DNA of 64,000 nucleotides from Brevibacillus_H sp041920465 (GCA_041920465.1 JBHGXW010000029.1:1-64000); one strand, 5' to 3'; shown: positions 43,599-53,236, counted from the first letter of the stretch. Notes: generated by a model from the letters alone, not told the origin. Translations and numbers: made by a program.

Positions 43599-44108
43599 AT
43601 GGCTAAATTTTCTTCAGAAGATAAATTGTCCGCTGTTCAACGTTATTTAGATGGCACAGAGAGTTATGCATCTATTGCTACGTCCATTGGAACAACTACA
43701 AGTATGGTTAGAAATTGGGTGATGCAATACGAGCATCAGGGTATAGAAGCCTTTGTAAAATCCTATACAAGTTACTCGGCACAGTTTAAACTAGACGTAC
43801 TCAATTATATGAATAATAATGGGACGTCTCCGAATGAAACAGCCGCCATTTTTCGAATTACCTCTCCTAGTTTGATTCGAAAATGGAGAATTCAATTCCA
43901 ATCACAAGGGATAGACGCCCTCATATCAAAGAAAAAGGGGCGTCCAGCCATGAAGAAGAAAACCAACAAGATAACACCCGATGAAGGTTCAGTTGAGGCA
44001 CTACAGGAAGAATTAGAGCGTTTACGCATGGAGAATGCTTACTTAAAAAAGTTGAATGCCTTAGTTCAAAGCAAGGAAAAATTACCAAGCAAGACAAAGC
44101 GCAAGTAG
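43599..44108 (+). CDS. IS3-family transposase OrfA (two HTH domains)
   Basis: The 169-residue protein has two successive helix-turn-helix units (about 5-50 and 60-105) and a C-terminal coiled coil (VEALQEELERLRMENAYLKKL, read here as ALQEELERLRMENAYLKKL). This long OrfA is typical of the IS150 group. Its stop at 44106-44108 overlaps the orfB frame, which is in the -1 register. Confidence 0.9.
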   Translation: MAKFSSEDKLSAVQRYLDGTESYASIATSIGTTTSMVRNWVMQYEHQGIEAFVKSYTSYSAQFKLDVLNYMNNNGTSPNETAAIFRITSPSLIRKWRIQFQSQGIDALISKKKGRPAMKKKTNKITPDEGSVEALQEELERLRMENAYLKKLNALVQSKEKLPSKTKRK

Positions 44109-44947
44109 TATTTGAACTAAGGACTGATTTTCCGATAAAAGCTTTACTCAAAATCGCCGGCATTCCACGAAGCACATATTATTACTATGTAAAAACTTTC
44201 AGTCGTCCAGATAAACATGCTGAATTAAAAACATTGATTCAGGCGATTTACCATGAACATAAAGGACGCTATGGATACCGTCGGATCAAGGACGAATTGA
44301 AGAATCTGGGGCACCAGGTGAACCATAAAAAAGTACAGCGACTAATGAAAGAGCTAGGTTTAAAGAGCATGGTTCGAATGAAAAAATACCGCTCGTATAA
44401 GGGCCAGATTGGGAAGATAGCACCTAATATTTTGGACCGTAACTTCCACGCTGAAAAACCAAATGAGAAGTGGGTAACGGATATTACGGAGTTTAAAATA
44501 TTTGGCGAAAAGCTTTATTTATCGCCAATGCTAGATTTATTTAATGGAGAGATTGTCGCCTATACGATTGATTCAAGACCAAGGTATTCTCTTGTTTCGA
44601 AGATGCTGGACCAAGCTTTTAAAAGGCTAACAGATGAAGACAAACTGCTTATTCACTCGGATCAAGGCTGGCATTACCAAATGAGCAAGTACCAACAGGC
44701 ATTAAAAAAGAATAACATCACGCAGAGCATGTCACGAAAAGGAAACTGTTATGACAATGCTGTAATGGAGAACTTCTTTGGTATCCTAAAATCGGAATTT
44801 TTATATATGCAAGAGTTTGAAAGCATTGAACATTTTAAACAAGAGTTAGCAAAATATATCGATTACTACAACAACAAACGAATCAAGGCAAAATTAAAAG
44901 GCTTGAGTCCAGTGCAATACCGAACTCAAACCTTACTTGCTGCTTAA
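44108..44947 (+). CDS. IS3-family transposase OrfB, DDE integrase
   Basis: The open frame covers about 279 residues from the orfA stop. It has HTH_21 (ALLKIAGIPRSTYYYYVK, then GRYGYRRIKDEL) and the rve core. D125 (TDITEF), D185 (HSDQGW) and E221 (NAVMENFFG) are in the expected spacing, with 35 residues between the last two. There is no good start codon, so it is probably made as an OrfAB frameshift fusion. A TTG at 44234 has no ribosome site. Confidence 0.9.
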   Translation, partial: VFELRTDFPIKALLKIAGIPRSTYYYYVKTFSRPDKHAELKTLIQAIYHEHKGRYGYRRIKDELKNLGHQVNHKKVQRLMKELGLKSMVRMKKYRSYKGQIGKIAPNILDRNFHAEKPNEKWVTDITEFKIFGEKLYLSPMLDLFNGEIVAYTIDSRPRYSLVSKMLDQAFKRLTDEDKLLIHSDQGWHYQMSKYQQALKKNNITQSMSRKGNCYDNAVMENFFGILKSEFLYMQEFESIEHFKQELAKYIDYYNNKRIKAKLKGLSPVQYRTQTLLAA

Positions 44948-45097
44948 TAAAATGACTGTCTAACTTTTTGGGGTCACTTCACAGCCGGGCGGTTTTTTTT
45001 ATTTTTCTTTGCCCTGCCGGTGAAAAATCGGTTACAGTAGAAAATAAGAATGATCTTGAGCAAGGATGAATCAAATTAGGCCGTCAGGAGTATATGT

Positions 45098-46465
45098 ATG
45101 TCAAAGTACAAAACAAAATTTGTGTGTCAGGAATGCGGATATGAAAGCGCGAAATGGCTGGGTAAGTGCCCAGGCTGCAATAACTGGAATACACTGGTAG
45201 AAGAGGTGCAATCCAAACAATCTTCATTTGGCTTGGGACAGAGCGGTACGGTGAAACAGGCAGCCCAACCGTTAACGAACGTGGCAAGCGATGAAGAGCC
45301 CCGTCTCAATACCACAATGGATGAATTAAATCGTGTATTAGGAGGGGGATTGGTGCCTGGGTCTTTGATCCTCGTCGGCGGAGATCCTGGGATCGGGAAG
45401 TCAACCCTCTTGCTTCAAACATCTTTTATGCTGGCACACCAAGGGCATAAGGTGTTGTACATATCCGGTGAAGAGTCCGTGAAGCAAATCAAACTGCGGG
45501 CAGATCGCCTTGGCGTTCAAACCGCCCATTTATATGTAGTTGCCGAAACCGATCTGGAATTAATTGAACAGCATATTCAGACGGTTTCCCCTGCCGTAAT
45601 GATTATTGACTCGATCCAAACAGTTTATCACCCTTCCATCACATCAGCTGCCGGAAGTGTGGCACAGGTTCGGGAAACGACCGCCCATCTGATGCGAATC
45701 GCAAAAGGCAGAGGAATTGCCACTTTTATTGTTGGACACGTAACCAAGGAAGGGGCAATCGCCGGCCCGCGGATGCTGGAACACATGGTGGATGCGGTCT
45801 TGTACTTCGAAGGGGAAAGGCACAATACATTTCGAATTTTGCGTGCGGTGAAAAACCGCTTTGGATCAACCAATGAAATTGGCATTTTCGAGATGAAGGA
45901 ACGCGGGCTGACTGAAGTGGCAAATCCTTCCGAGATTTTTCTCGCTGAACGACCGGTCGGTGTTGCCGGTTCAACCGTTGTCGCCAGTATGGAAGGGACT
46001 AGGCCGGTTTTGGTGGAGCTGCAGGCTCTCGTCTCTCCAACCAGTTTTGTTACGCCACGGAGGATGGCAACCGGAGTGGATTACCAGCGCGTTGCCATGA
46101 TTATGGCGGTATTGGAAAAACGCGTAGGGTTAATGCTGCAAAATCAAGATGCGTACGTCAATGTAGCAGGCGGCGTACGACTCGATGAACCAGCCACTGA
46201 TCTGGCAATTGCTGTGAGCATTGCCAGCAGTTTTCGAGATCAGGCAACCAATCCCTATGATGTCGTAATTGGCGAAATCGGCTTAACGGGAGAAGTGCGT
46301 GGGGTATCAAGAATCGAGCAGCGGATAAGGGAAGCAGAAAAATTGGGCTTCAAACGAATTATTATTCCCGAAAAAAATATTCGCGGGTTGGATTCATTCA
46401 CTGATATTGAGGTAGTTGGGGTTCGTACGATTGAAGAAGCATTGAATGAAGTGATGAAGAGGTGA
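45098..46465 (+). CDS. radA: DNA repair protein RadA
   Basis: The 455-residue protein has an N-terminal zinc finger (CQECGY...GKCPGC, 10-30), a RecA-like ATPase (Walker A GGDPGIGKST near 95, Walker B VMIIDSIQ), the RadA motif KNRFGSTNEIGIF and a C-terminal Lon-like domain (GGVRLDEPATDLAIA). It helps branch migration of recombination intermediates. It overlaps disA as in many Firmicutes. Its usual upstream partner clpC is not seen; an IS stands there instead. Confidence 0.97.
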   Translation: MSKYKTKFVCQECGYESAKWLGKCPGCNNWNTLVEEVQSKQSSFGLGQSGTVKQAAQPLTNVASDEEPRLNTTMDELNRVLGGGLVPGSLILVGGDPGIGKSTLLLQTSFMLAHQGHKVLYISGEESVKQIKLRADRLGVQTAHLYVVAETDLELIEQHIQTVSPAVMIIDSIQTVYHPSITSAAGSVAQVRETTAHLMRIAKGRGIATFIVGHVTKEGAIAGPRMLEHMVDAVLYFEGERHNTFRILRAVKNRFGSTNEIGIFEMKERGLTEVANPSEIFLAERPVGVAGSTVVASMEGTRPVLVELQALVSPTSFVTPRRMATGVDYQRVAMIMAVLEKRVGLMLQNQDAYVNVAGGVRLDEPATDLAIAVSIASSFRDQATNPYDVVIGEIGLTGEVRGVSRIEQRIREAEKLGFKRIIIPEKNIRGLDSFTDIEVVGVRTIEEALNEVMKR

Positions 46466-46470
46466 ACGAA

Positions 46471-47547
46471 ATGCAGGACATGTTAAAAAAAGAGACACAA
46501 CTTAGTGACATTTTGCGTTTCGTCGCTCCGGGTACATCACTCAGGGAAGGTTTGGAAAATATTTTGCGGGCCAAAACAGGGGCGTTAATCGTCTTGGGAT
46601 ACGGCCCGGAAATGAAAACCATTGTTGATGGAGGCTTTTCCATCAACTGCGAGTTGACACCAGCCAATTTATATGAATTAGCAAAGATGGATGGGGCGAT
46701 CATAGTAAGTGAAGATGCCAAAAGAATCTTGTACGCCAATACTCAGCTTATCCCGGCCTCAACCATTTCCTCCAATGAGACGGGCACCAGGCATCGAACG
46801 GCAGAGAGAACCGCAAAACAAACCAACCACCTTGTGATCGCAATTTCACAGCGACGCAATGTGATCACGCTTTACCGAGGCAATTTCCGTTATGTGCTGA
46901 GGGATATTGGCGTAATTTTGACAAAAGCAAATCAGGCCATTCAGACGTTGGAAAAATATAAATCAGTCCTTGATCAGGCGCTAACCAATCTGGGAGCGCT
47001 GGAATTTGAAGAACTGGTAACCATTCATGAAGTGGTTCTGGTGATGCAGCGGGTTGAAATGGTTCTTCGCATCAAAGCGGAAATAATCAAATACATCAAT
47101 GAATTGGGAACGGAAGGCAGACTGGTCAGCATGCAAATGGATGAACTGGCAGGCAATATTGAAGACGAAGCTGTCATGTTGATCCGCGATTACAGCCGTG
47201 ATCCGGATATCGATCCTTACCGCGTTCTTCATGATCTGAAAAAATTACCGTATGACGAGATGTTAGAGACAGAATCGCTGGTTCGCTTGCTGGGTTACGC
47301 GATCAACACCAATCCGCTTGAAGAACCGGTATCGCCACGCGGCTACCGAATATTAAACAAAGTAACCCGCTTGCCTTCTGGTGTAATTGAGAATCTGGTC
47401 GAACACTTCCAATCCCTGCCGCAAATCATGATGGCAACCATTGAGGAACTTGATGAAGTGGACGGCATCGGCGAAGTGCGTGCGAGAGCCATCAAGGATG
47501 GTTTGAAAAGGATTCAAGAACAGTTGTTCATTGACAGACACATATAG
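46471..47547 (+). CDS. disA: DNA-integrity scanning diadenylate cyclase DisA
   Basis: From ATG 46471 (ribosome site GAGGTGA) the product is 358 residues. The DAC domain has the DGA motif (KMDGAIIVS) and RHRTAERTAKQT, which make c-di-AMP from ATP; a linker and a C-terminal HhH DNA-binding domain (LDEVDGIGEVRARAIKDGLKR) follow. It scans DNA for branched structures. A GTG at 46462 overlapping the radA stop is an alternative. Confidence 0.96.
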   Translation: MQDMLKKETQLSDILRFVAPGTSLREGLENILRAKTGALIVLGYGPEMKTIVDGGFSINCELTPANLYELAKMDGAIIVSEDAKRILYANTQLIPASTISSNETGTRHRTAERTAKQTNHLVIAISQRRNVITLYRGNFRYVLRDIGVILTKANQAIQTLEKYKSVLDQALTNLGALEFEELVTIHEVVLVMQRVEMVLRIKAEIIKYINELGTEGRLVSMQMDELAGNIEDEAVMLIRDYSRDPDIDPYRVLHDLKKLPYDEMLETESLVRLLGYAINTNPLEEPVSPRGYRILNKVTRLPSGVIENLVEHFQSLPQIMMATIEELDEVDGIGEVRARAIKDGLKRIQEQLFIDRHI

Positions 47548-47602
47548 ATTACACTAGTATAAAGTCATTACCCAAAATAGCGGTAGAAAGCAGGAGGTAC
47601 TT

Positions 47603-48331
47603 ATGCTCGTAAAAGCATTGCCGAATATGCTGACTGTAGGCAATCTATTTCTGGGGATCGTCGCTATTATCCTCGCTTTTCAAGGCAATCACTATGTAGA
47701 TTATGCAGCGATCACCGTCATCATCGGCATGTTGCTGGATGGATTAGATGGGCGAGTAGCTCGTATGTTAAATGTACAAAGCGACTTCGGCAAAGAACTG
47801 GATTCATTGTCCGACGTCATCACATTTGGAGTCGCCCCTGCATTTATCATGTATGTTGTTTCGCTCCAAGAGCTGCAGATGCTGGGGATTTTTATAACCG
47901 CGATTTTTCCGATTTGTGGTGCGCTAAGGCTGGCCCGATTTAACGTACAGGCAGGAGTTCCCGGATATTTTATCGGATTGCCGATTACGGCTGCCGGAGG
48001 GGTGCTTGCCACACTGGCGCTATATCACGATTTCTTTCCATTAGGTATTTTGGCCTTTGGCATGTTGCTCTTAGCTTTCTTGATGGTATCTAAAATCAAG
48101 TACCCCAATTTCAAGAAAGTGGGGATCCCTAAGGCTGCTTATTGGATTACACCAATTATTGTCGGTGTAGTAGTGATTGTAGCGATGAAGTTCCCGCAAC
48201 AATTTCCCAAAATTGTCTTTTTGCCCTTGGCGCTATATGCCTTGTACGGAATAAAAAAAAACGTTGACATTTTGCTTAGAAAAATGAAAAAGGGGAACGC
48301 TGAAAAAGATAATTCAATTCCCTTTGACTAA
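47603..48331 (+). CDS. pssA: CDP-diacylglycerol-serine O-phosphatidyltransferase
   Basis: The 242-residue integral membrane enzyme has the CDP-alcohol phosphatidyltransferase signature DGLDGRVARMLNVQSDFGKELDSLSD (core residues D-G-x2-D-G-R ... G-x3-D-x3-D, about 44-70) and seven or so helices. It makes phosphatidylserine for phosphatidylethanolamine. It is likely cotranscribed with radA-disA. Confidence 0.94.
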   Translation: MLVKALPNMLTVGNLFLGIVAIILAFQGNHYVDYAAITVIIGMLLDGLDGRVARMLNVQSDFGKELDSLSDVITFGVAPAFIMYVVSLQELQMLGIFITAIFPICGALRLARFNVQAGVPGYFIGLPITAAGGVLATLALYHDFFPLGILAFGMLLLAFLMVSKIKYPNFKKVGIPKAAYWITPIIVGVVVIVAMKFPQQFPKIVFLPLALYALYGIKKNVDILLRKMKKGNAEKDNSIPFD

Positions 48332-48340
48332 AGGAAAAAA

Positions 48341-48373
48341 CCGCTGAAAAAACTTTCGGCGGTTTTTTTTTGC
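48341..48373 (+). terminator. Rho-independent terminator after pssA
   Basis: CCGCTGAAA pairs with TTTCGGCGG (one G-T pair), followed by eight or more Ts. Confidence 0.9.
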
Positions 48374-48421
48374 AACCTTTTGCCCGGCTTATCCGTAGTA
48401 ACATATACAGGCCGTTGGTAT

Positions 48422-48826
48422 TTATGTAAGATTGAAAACCCCTAACGTGCTTAGGCGCTCTGATTCGCTTTTGATCACATCTGTCAGTTTGATGTCAACC
48501 GTATTGCACAAGGCAGCCAAGTAGAATAAGTTTTTTCCCAATTCGGCCGACAACACTTCTTGGCAGTGCTCGCATAAATGGCCGATGACGTGCGTGTCCA
48601 ACAGTTTGCGGTTTTCATGAAGGCTTTTGGTGTTGTCATACGGCTGCTTTTTGCCGATTACTTCAATGCAGCCGCACTCCGTTACGGCTTTTGTTAAAGC
48701 CCGATTGATGCGTGCCGTTGATTCTTGAGTTTTGGAGATGACATCCAGTACACTACGATGACGGATCAATAAGTCAGCAACCTGATCTTGAAATTGGTCG
48801 AGAAGGTTTTTATCCAATGAAATCAC
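48422..48826 (-). CDS. Conserved hypothetical protein, Cys-containing
   Basis: The 134-residue soluble helical protein has TKAVTECGCIEV and GHLCEHCQEVL (C-x-C and C-x2-C) and AELGKNLFYLAALCNTVDI. The pattern suggests a conserved Bacilli family with possible metal or nucleotide binding, but I cannot name it. Single gene on the minus strand between pssA and yacL. Confidence 0.7.
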   Translation of the reverse strand: MISLDKNLLDQFQDQVADLLIRHRSVLDVISKTQESTARINRALTKAVTECGCIEVIGKKQPYDNTKSLHENRKLLDTHVIGHLCEHCQEVLSAELGKNLFYLAALCNTVDIKLTDVIKSESERLSTLGVFNLT

Positions 48827-48985
48827 CTCAGCAAATAGGGATGGATAAGAATGTTTTCAGAATCTTCTACACCTTTCAGGATTATTATACGGAGTGGTCT
48901 TTTCCAATGTCAAATTGTAAAAAAATGACGAGGAATTGACTGTATTGACTGTTATTTGGATAATGTGTTAAAATCTTATGCTCAT

Positions 48986-49015
48986 TTGACATGGTAAAAA
49001 AATATTTGTTATAGT
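48986..49015 (+). promoter_or_regulatory. Sigma-A promoter for yacL
   Basis: TTGACA (48986-48991) and TTATAG/TATAGT (49009-49015) with a 17- or 18-base spacer. A second TTGACT...TAAAAT candidate lies about 40 bases upstream. Confidence 0.65.
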
Positions 49016-49111
49016 GAGGATTAAGTTCGGTATGAAACAATTACAGACTTTCTTTTGTAACAGGTTTTTTCTGGAGAGCATCTGTCTATATTAATAAAAG
49101 GAGGTGAATCC

Positions 49112-50203
49112 ATGTTAAATCGGGTATTTCAATTATTCTTTGTAATTGTTGGAGGCGGATTGGGATATACCTTCGGACCTGATCTGTTTCAGTTGCTTAA
49201 CTCGCTATTGAATTTCGGAGTGTTTCAGGGAGTTGAGTACGTTGGTGCTGTTTTGGGAGCATTGCTCTTTTTCTTAATTGCCAACTGGGTGGTTGATTAT
49301 ATCGTTCACATCATTCACTGGAGCGAAGAGACACTTCTGAAACTGCCAATTACTGATGTCATGTTCGGTGCGATGGGATTGATTATTGGACTTATTGTTG
49401 CCTTTTTATTATTCCTGCCCATCAACAGTATTCGAATTCCGGTACTGGGAAATTTCTTGCCGCTGATTGTTTCTTGCTTGCTGGGTTACCTGGGATTTCA
49501 GGTGGGATTTCGCAAACGCGATGAGATTATGGCCGTGTTCTCTATCGGCCGTAAAGAAAAGGCTAAAAAAGAGGCAGGCGGTATTGCAGCAAACGTAGAG
49601 CACAAAATTCTGGATACCAGCGTAATCATTGATGGAAGAATAGCCGATATATGCCGGACCGGCTTTATTGAAGGAGCTTTGGTTATTCCCGGCTTTGTAT
49701 TGGAAGAATTGCAGCATATTGCCGACTCCTCTGATATCCTGAAACGCAATCGCGGACGCCGCGGTCTTGATATCTTGAACAAGATCCAAAAAGAGCTGAA
49801 GGTAAAAGTGCAGATTTGGGAAGGCGACTTTGAAGATGTGGCTGAGGTGGACAGCAAGCTGATCAAGCTGGCCAAGGTGCTGAATGGTAAAGTCGTAACC
49901 AACGATTTCAACCTGAACAAGGTTTGTGAATTGCAAGGAGTTCCTGTACTGAATATCAATGACCTGGCAAATGCCGTCAAACCGGTTGTGCTTCCGGGTG
50001 AAGAATTAACGGTACAAGTGATTAAAGATGGTAAAGAGTACGGTCAAGGCGTTGCGTATCTGGACGATGGTACCATGATCGTCGTGGAAGGCGGACGCGA
50101 TTACATCGGCTCTGATATTGAAGTGCTGGTTACCAGCGTGCTGCAAACTTCGGCTGGCCGGATGATTTTTGCCAAACCGAAGCTGCTTGAGAAAGCATTA
50201 TAA
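49112..50203 (+). CDS. yacL: PIN/TRAM domain membrane protein YacL
   Basis: The 363-residue protein has four N-terminal membrane helices (about 5-135), a PIN nuclease domain (KILDTSVIIDGRIADI near 170, acidic D's, VVTNDFNLNKVC) and a C-terminal TRAM domain (LPGEELTVQVIKDGKEYGQG). It may cleave or bind RNA at the membrane; substrate unknown. The ribosome site is AAAGGAGGTG. It starts the operon leading to ispD-ispF. Confidence 0.93.
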   Translation: MLNRVFQLFFVIVGGGLGYTFGPDLFQLLNSLLNFGVFQGVEYVGAVLGALLFFLIANWVVDYIVHIIHWSEETLLKLPITDVMFGAMGLIIGLIVAFLLFLPINSIRIPVLGNFLPLIVSCLLGYLGFQVGFRKRDEIMAVFSIGRKEKAKKEAGGIAANVEHKILDTSVIIDGRIADICRTGFIEGALVIPGFVLEELQHIADSSDILKRNRGRRGLDILNKIQKELKVKVQIWEGDFEDVAEVDSKLIKLAKVLNGKVVTNDFNLNKVCELQGVPVLNINDLANAVKPVVLPGEELTVQVIKDGKEYGQGVAYLDDGTMIVVEGGRDYIGSDIEVLVTSVLQTSAGRMIFAKPKLLEKAL

Positions 50204-50245
50204 CCTGGCTCATCGCTGTGGGTTCAGATGTGGAGAGGATTCATC

Positions 50246-50941
50246 GTGAGTGTTGGCGCTATTATCGTGGCTGCCGGTTCGGGTAAACGAATGGGAGCCT
50301 CCAAAAACAAATTGTGGCTAAAGCTTGCGGATCAAACGATATTGGCTCATACGGTGGAACGCTTCGCGACGCACCCTGAAATAGGGGAAGTGATTTTGGT
50401 CGTAAGCGAGCAAGACCATCTGGAAGTAAGCAATTGGCTGAGCGGTGTTCCGTATAAACAGAATGTGACGGTAACAATCGGTGGAGCGGAACGGCAGGAC
50501 AGCGTTCGGGCCGGTCTGCAACTGCTGGGTGATTCTATCCAGTATGTACTGGTGCATGACGCTGCAAGACCCTTTGTTACATCCGAACAAATTGGTGCCA
50601 TTATTGCACAAGTCCGTCAAAACGATGCTACCGTGATGGCAGTACCGGTAAAAGATACCATCAAAGTAGTGAACCAAACAGGGATCGTTGAATCAACTCC
50701 GGCGCGTGAGAGCTTGTGGGCCGTGCAAACCCCACAAGCTTTTCGCGTTTCACTACTGAGAGAAGCGCATGAAAAAGCTGCTTCTGCCAAGCGGATCGGC
50801 ACGGATGACGCGATGCTGGTCGAGTGGCTGGGTCAACCGGTTACCGTTATTCGGGGCAGTTACGAGAATATTAAAATCACCACGCCGGACGATTTGTGGC
50901 TGGGTGAAGAGATCTTGCGCAGAAGAAGGGAGCAGAAGTAG
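50246..50941 (+). CDS. ispD: 2-C-methyl-D-erythritol 4-phosphate cytidylyltransferase
   Basis: From GTG 50246 (GGAGAGG) the product is 231 residues with the CTP site IIVAAGSGKRMGASKNK, VHDAARPFV, AVPVKDTIK and TPQAFR, and the final TTPDDLWLGE. It converts MEP and CTP to CDP-ME in the non-mevalonate isoprenoid pathway. ispF follows after five bases. Confidence 0.96.
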   Translation: MSVGAIIVAAGSGKRMGASKNKLWLKLADQTILAHTVERFATHPEIGEVILVVSEQDHLEVSNWLSGVPYKQNVTVTIGGAERQDSVRAGLQLLGDSIQYVLVHDAARPFVTSEQIGAIIAQVRQNDATVMAVPVKDTIKVVNQTGIVESTPARESLWAVQTPQAFRVSLLREAHEKAASAKRIGTDDAMLVEWLGQPVTVIRGSYENIKITTPDDLWLGEEILRRRREQK

Positions 50942-50946
50942 ATACG

Positions 50947-51423
50947 ATGCGAATTGGACAAGGCTTTGACGTACATCAACTGGTGGAGGGACGCCCGCTG
51001 ATCGTTGGCGGAGTCACGATTCCGCATGAAAAAGGTTTACTGGGGCATTCCGACGCTGACGTATTGCTTCATGCCATTACCGACGCGATTCTGGGAGCGA
51101 TTGGTGAAGGAGATATCGGCCGTCATTTTCCTGATACAGATCCTGCCTTTAAGGATGCAGACAGCCTGAAGCTGCTGCTCCATGTATGGGAGATCGTCAA
51201 GCAAAAAGGTTATCGACTGGGGAATGTGGACGCGACAATCATTGCCCAGGCGCCGAAGATGGCTCCTCACATTCCGCGCATGAGAGAGATTATTGCGGAA
51301 GCGCTGGGGGCAGAAGACTTGTCACAAGTTAACGTGAAAGCGACAACGACAGAGAAGCTCGGGTTCACCGGACGCGGGGAAGGAATCGCTGCTCAAGCGG
51401 TATGCTTGCTTGTCAAGGTATAG
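50947..51423 (+). CDS. ispF: 2-C-methyl-D-erythritol 2,4-cyclodiphosphate synthase
   Basis: The 158-residue protein has the metal site GFDVHQL (D8, H10), GHSDADVLLHAITDAILGA, and ATTTEKLGFTGRGEGIAAQAV. It cyclises CDP-ME 2-phosphate. Usual length, usual place between ispD and gltX. Confidence 0.97.
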   Translation: MRIGQGFDVHQLVEGRPLIVGGVTIPHEKGLLGHSDADVLLHAITDAILGAIGEGDIGRHFPDTDPAFKDADSLKLLLHVWEIVKQKGYRLGNVDATIIAQAPKMAPHIPRMREIIAEALGAEDLSQVNVKATTTEKLGFTGRGEGIAAQAVCLLVKV

Positions 51424-51471
51424 ACGAAGGTGTATCATGTATGGTTAGAGAATGATAAGGAAGGTGTCGTC

Positions 51472-52953
51472 ATGGCAAACGAATTTCGCCTGCGGTACGC
51501 TCCAAGTCCAACCGGACACTTGCATATCGGGGGAGCCCGTACGGCCTTATTTAATTATCTGTATGCACGACGCAACGGTGGCAAATTCATCGTGCGCATT
51601 GAAGATACTGATCAAACCCGCAACGTAGAAAACGCCGCTGAGAAGCAGATGGAGAATTTGAAGTGGCTCGGCGTTGAATGGGATGAGGGCGTTGACATTG
51701 GAGGCCCATATGGACCTTACAGACAGATGGAGCGCCTCGATATTTATCGGAAATACATAGACCAGCTGCTCGCGGAAGGCAAAGCTTATTACTGTTATGC
51801 AACCAAAGAGGAATTGGATGCAGAACGCGAAGAGCAGATTGCCCGCGGAGAAACACCTCGTATTTCCGAAAAACACCGGAATGTTACACCGGAACAAAAA
51901 GCGAAATTTGAAGCCGAGGGTCGCGTTCCATCGATTCATTTCCTTGTGCCTGATGACCGAGTCTACGTGGTTAACGATCTGATTCGCGGCCAGGTTACTT
52001 TCGAATCGAAGGAAATGGGTGACTTCGTTATCTGTCGCCCTGACGGTATTCCAACCTACAACTTTGCCGTGGTCATTGACGATTACCTGATGAAGATCAC
52101 CCATGTGGCGCGTGGAGAAGAGCATCTTTCCAACACGCCTCGCCAGTTGATGATTTACGAAGCGTTCGGTTGGGAACCGCCGCAATTTGCCCATCTCGCG
52201 CTGATTTTGAACCAAGACGGCAAAAAGATGAGCAAACGGGATGAAAGCATTATTCAATTTATCGAACAGTACCGTGATCTCGGGTTCTTGCCGGAAGCAA
52301 TTGTGAACTTCCTCGTCCTCCTGGGATGGTCGCCGGGCGGAGAAGAAGAAATCTTCACGAAGGAGAAGCTGATTGACCTGTTCTCCTTTGACCGTGTAAG
52401 CAAATCTCCGGCTGTCTTCGATTCAACCAAGATGAACTGGATGAATAACTACTACATCAAGCAAAGACCGCTTGAAGATATTTTCCAACTCTGTCTGCCG
52501 CACCTGCAAAAAGCGGGATTTGTGGAAGAGCAGCCTTCCGCTGAAGAACTGGAGCGTGTCCGCGGAATTGTTGCGCTTTATCAGGAGCAAATGTCTTACT
52601 GCGCACAGATCGTTCCATTGTCTGCCCTTTTCTTCTTGGAAGAAGTAGTGTACGATGAAGAGGCCAAGGATGTTTTGAAGGAAGAGCAAGTGCCGGCTGT
52701 ATTGGATTCTTTCAAGAAACACCTGGAGGCATCGCAAGAATATACTGTAGATATTATCAATGCTGCACTGAAAGCCGTTCAAAAAGAAACTGGCTACAAG
52801 GGCAAAGCGTTGTTTATGCCGATTCGCGTCGCTACCACCGGTCAGGCTCACGGTCGCGATTTAGGGCAATCGTTATATCTGATTGGCCGCGAGCAAGTGT
52901 TAACGAGAATTAATCGTGTTTTGAAAAATCGCGAAGAACTTGTGAATGAATAA
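51472..52953 (+). CDS. gltX: Glutamyl-tRNA synthetase
   Basis: From ATG 51472 (AAGGAAGGTG) the product is 493 residues, a class I synthetase with HIGH-like HLHIGGARTALFNY, KMSKR motif (KKMSKRDES near 245) and a C-terminal anticodon-binding cage. It charges tRNA-Glu and, in organisms with GatCAB, also tRNA-Gln. The following T-box leader separates it from cysE. Confidence 0.97.
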   Translation: MANEFRLRYAPSPTGHLHIGGARTALFNYLYARRNGGKFIVRIEDTDQTRNVENAAEKQMENLKWLGVEWDEGVDIGGPYGPYRQMERLDIYRKYIDQLLAEGKAYYCYATKEELDAEREEQIARGETPRISEKHRNVTPEQKAKFEAEGRVPSIHFLVPDDRVYVVNDLIRGQVTFESKEMGDFVICRPDGIPTYNFAVVIDDYLMKITHVARGEEHLSNTPRQLMIYEAFGWEPPQFAHLALILNQDGKKMSKRDESIIQFIEQYRDLGFLPEAIVNFLVLLGWSPGGEEEIFTKEKLIDLFSFDRVSKSPAVFDSTKMNWMNNYYIKQRPLEDIFQLCLPHLQKAGFVEEQPSAEELERVRGIVALYQEQMSYCAQIVPLSALFFLEEVVYDEEAKDVLKEEQVPAVLDSFKKHLEASQEYTVDIINAALKAVQKETGYKGKALFMPIRVATTGQAHGRDLGQSLYLIGREQVLTRINRVLKNREELVNE

Positions 52954-52964
52954 GGAAGCAAAAG

Positions 52965-53236
52965 CGCAGAACAGGAGAAGTACAATAGGAATGTGTCTCA
53001 AGAGAGGATGACAATGGTGAGAGTCGTCTGTCACGCCCTTTTGGAAATGCACCTGGGAGCTGCCGCCAGAAATACTTGGCTGTTACGGCCATGGAGAGTA
53101 TGGAAAGGCCGGATGCCCTCCGTTACAGGGTTTTGAGCGAGGTGCGATATGAGGATTTATCGCCGCCTAAGCAGAGTGGAACCGCGGATTACACCGTCTC
53201 TGTGCCTGATTCAGGCATTGGAGGCGGTGTTTTTGC
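52965..53236 (+). ncRNA. T-box riboswitch (probably tRNA-Cys)
   Basis: The conserved T-box AGAGTGGAACCGCGG lies at 53173-53187. A terminator follows, with ACACCG...CTC pairing to GAG-CGGTGT (53191-53231) and then TTTTT. The T-box can pair alternatively to form the antiterminator. A TGC at 53048-53050, followed by A, is the candidate Cys specifier codon. Uncharged tRNA binding would allow transcription into cysE-cysS. The 5' limit is approximate. Confidence 0.85.

Larger units (their letters stand above)
43544..44981 (+). mobile_element. IS3-family insertion sequence, intact
   Basis: Inverted ends match: TGAACTGCACCCCAATTGTTAGACA at the left (43544 on; quoted only in part here as TGAACTGCACCCC and GTTAGACA) and the reverse complement of the right end, TGAAGTGACCCC...GTTAGACA (to 44981). 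Two transposase frames lie between. No clear short target duplication is visible at the ends. It separates a small gene's terminator region from the radA promoter region. Confidence 0.88.
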
